DNA of 6,011 bases from SHWC01 sp945902735. Its GTDB lineage: Bacteria > Pseudomonadota > Alphaproteobacteria > UBA828. Shown one piece after another: positions 5,899 to 6,011 of the stretch. The number at the start of each line of letters is the position of its first letter. Position 1 is the first letter of the stretch. The notes below the pieces were generated by a model. It was not told where the DNA came from. It saw only the letters and a program-made list of their open reading frames with translations, and searched no databases. The stretch is from positions 1-6,011 of the forward strand of contig CAMDNF010000131.1 in the NCBI GenBank assembly GCA_945902735.1. The letters are read 5' to 3'. The position numbers were made by a program, and so were the translations under genes.

Positions 5899-6011
5899 TC
5901 AGGCGGCGTGGTGAGCCGGCATTTTGATGACCTCGATGCCATTTTGGAATTTGACGCCTTGGACGACCTTCGGCAACTGGTTTTCGCCGTTCAGGCGCCG
6001 CCACGTTTTCG
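5899..6011 (-). mobile_element. C-terminal end of a Mutator/IS256-type transposase and IS end (runs off right edge)
   Basis: The minus strand encodes 36 residues ending at TGA (5899-5901). They begin KTWRRLNGENQLPKVV and continue to GIEVIKMPAHHAA. A W-R-R-L-N-G-x-N-Q-L-P-K segment followed by G-V-x-F-x-N-G-I-E is the usual C-terminus of one alphaproteobacterial group of IS256 (Mutator) transposases, as I recall it. The terminal inverted repeat should lie shortly past the stop, around 5866-5898, but with only one end in the window it cannot be delimited. The catalytic DDE residues lie outside the window, so whether the element is intact is unknown. Confidence 0.72.

Overview
The window looks like a piece of a high-GC alphaproteobacterial chromosome. 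The main reason is the pcm-like methyltransferase gene followed on the same strand by a TolC-family outer membrane gene, a recurrent alphaproteobacterial neighbourhood that often continues into popZ/DUF2497 and valS. The genus cannot be fixed from this sequence.

Layout: (1) 1-1625, minus strand: a conserved housekeeping block with the 5' 304 codons of a tolC-like gene (running off the left edge) preceded by a pcm-like methyltransferase gene, which has a good sigma70-type promoter at 1672-1699. (2) 1765-1838, plus strand: a complete tRNA-Cys(GCA) with encoded CCA. (3) 1889-5235: a small catabolic set consisting of a plus-strand SDR dehydrogenase, and a minus-strand pair made of an HSL-family alpha/beta hydrolase followed by a type I Baeyer-Villiger monooxygenase (BVMO). 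The SDR and BVMO genes converge and overlap at their 3' ends by 11 bp. (4) 5320-6011, minus strand: the 3' part of a gene that looks like a GT-A-fold sugar-nucleotide transferase, cut off by the end of an insertion sequence whose transposase C-terminus (Mutator/IS256 type) enters from the right edge.

How the genes may work together: SDR, BVMO and esterase are the three activities of a classic ketone-degradation route. A secondary alcohol is oxidised to a ketone, the ketone is oxygenated to an ester or lactone, and that is hydrolysed to a hydroxy acid or to acid plus alcohol. The motifs for all three enzymes are intact, but the substrate is not visible from the sequence. The set lies between a tRNA gene and an IS remnant, which suggests an accessory segment next to the conserved pcm-tolC block. 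No gene-free stretch longer than 300 bases exists; the longest gaps are 1626-1764 (divergent promoter region) and 5236-5319. I found no CRISPR array and no clearly unprecedented system; the most interesting items are the compact alcohol-ketone-ester gene set, the atypical Pcm and the IS-interrupted transferase gene.
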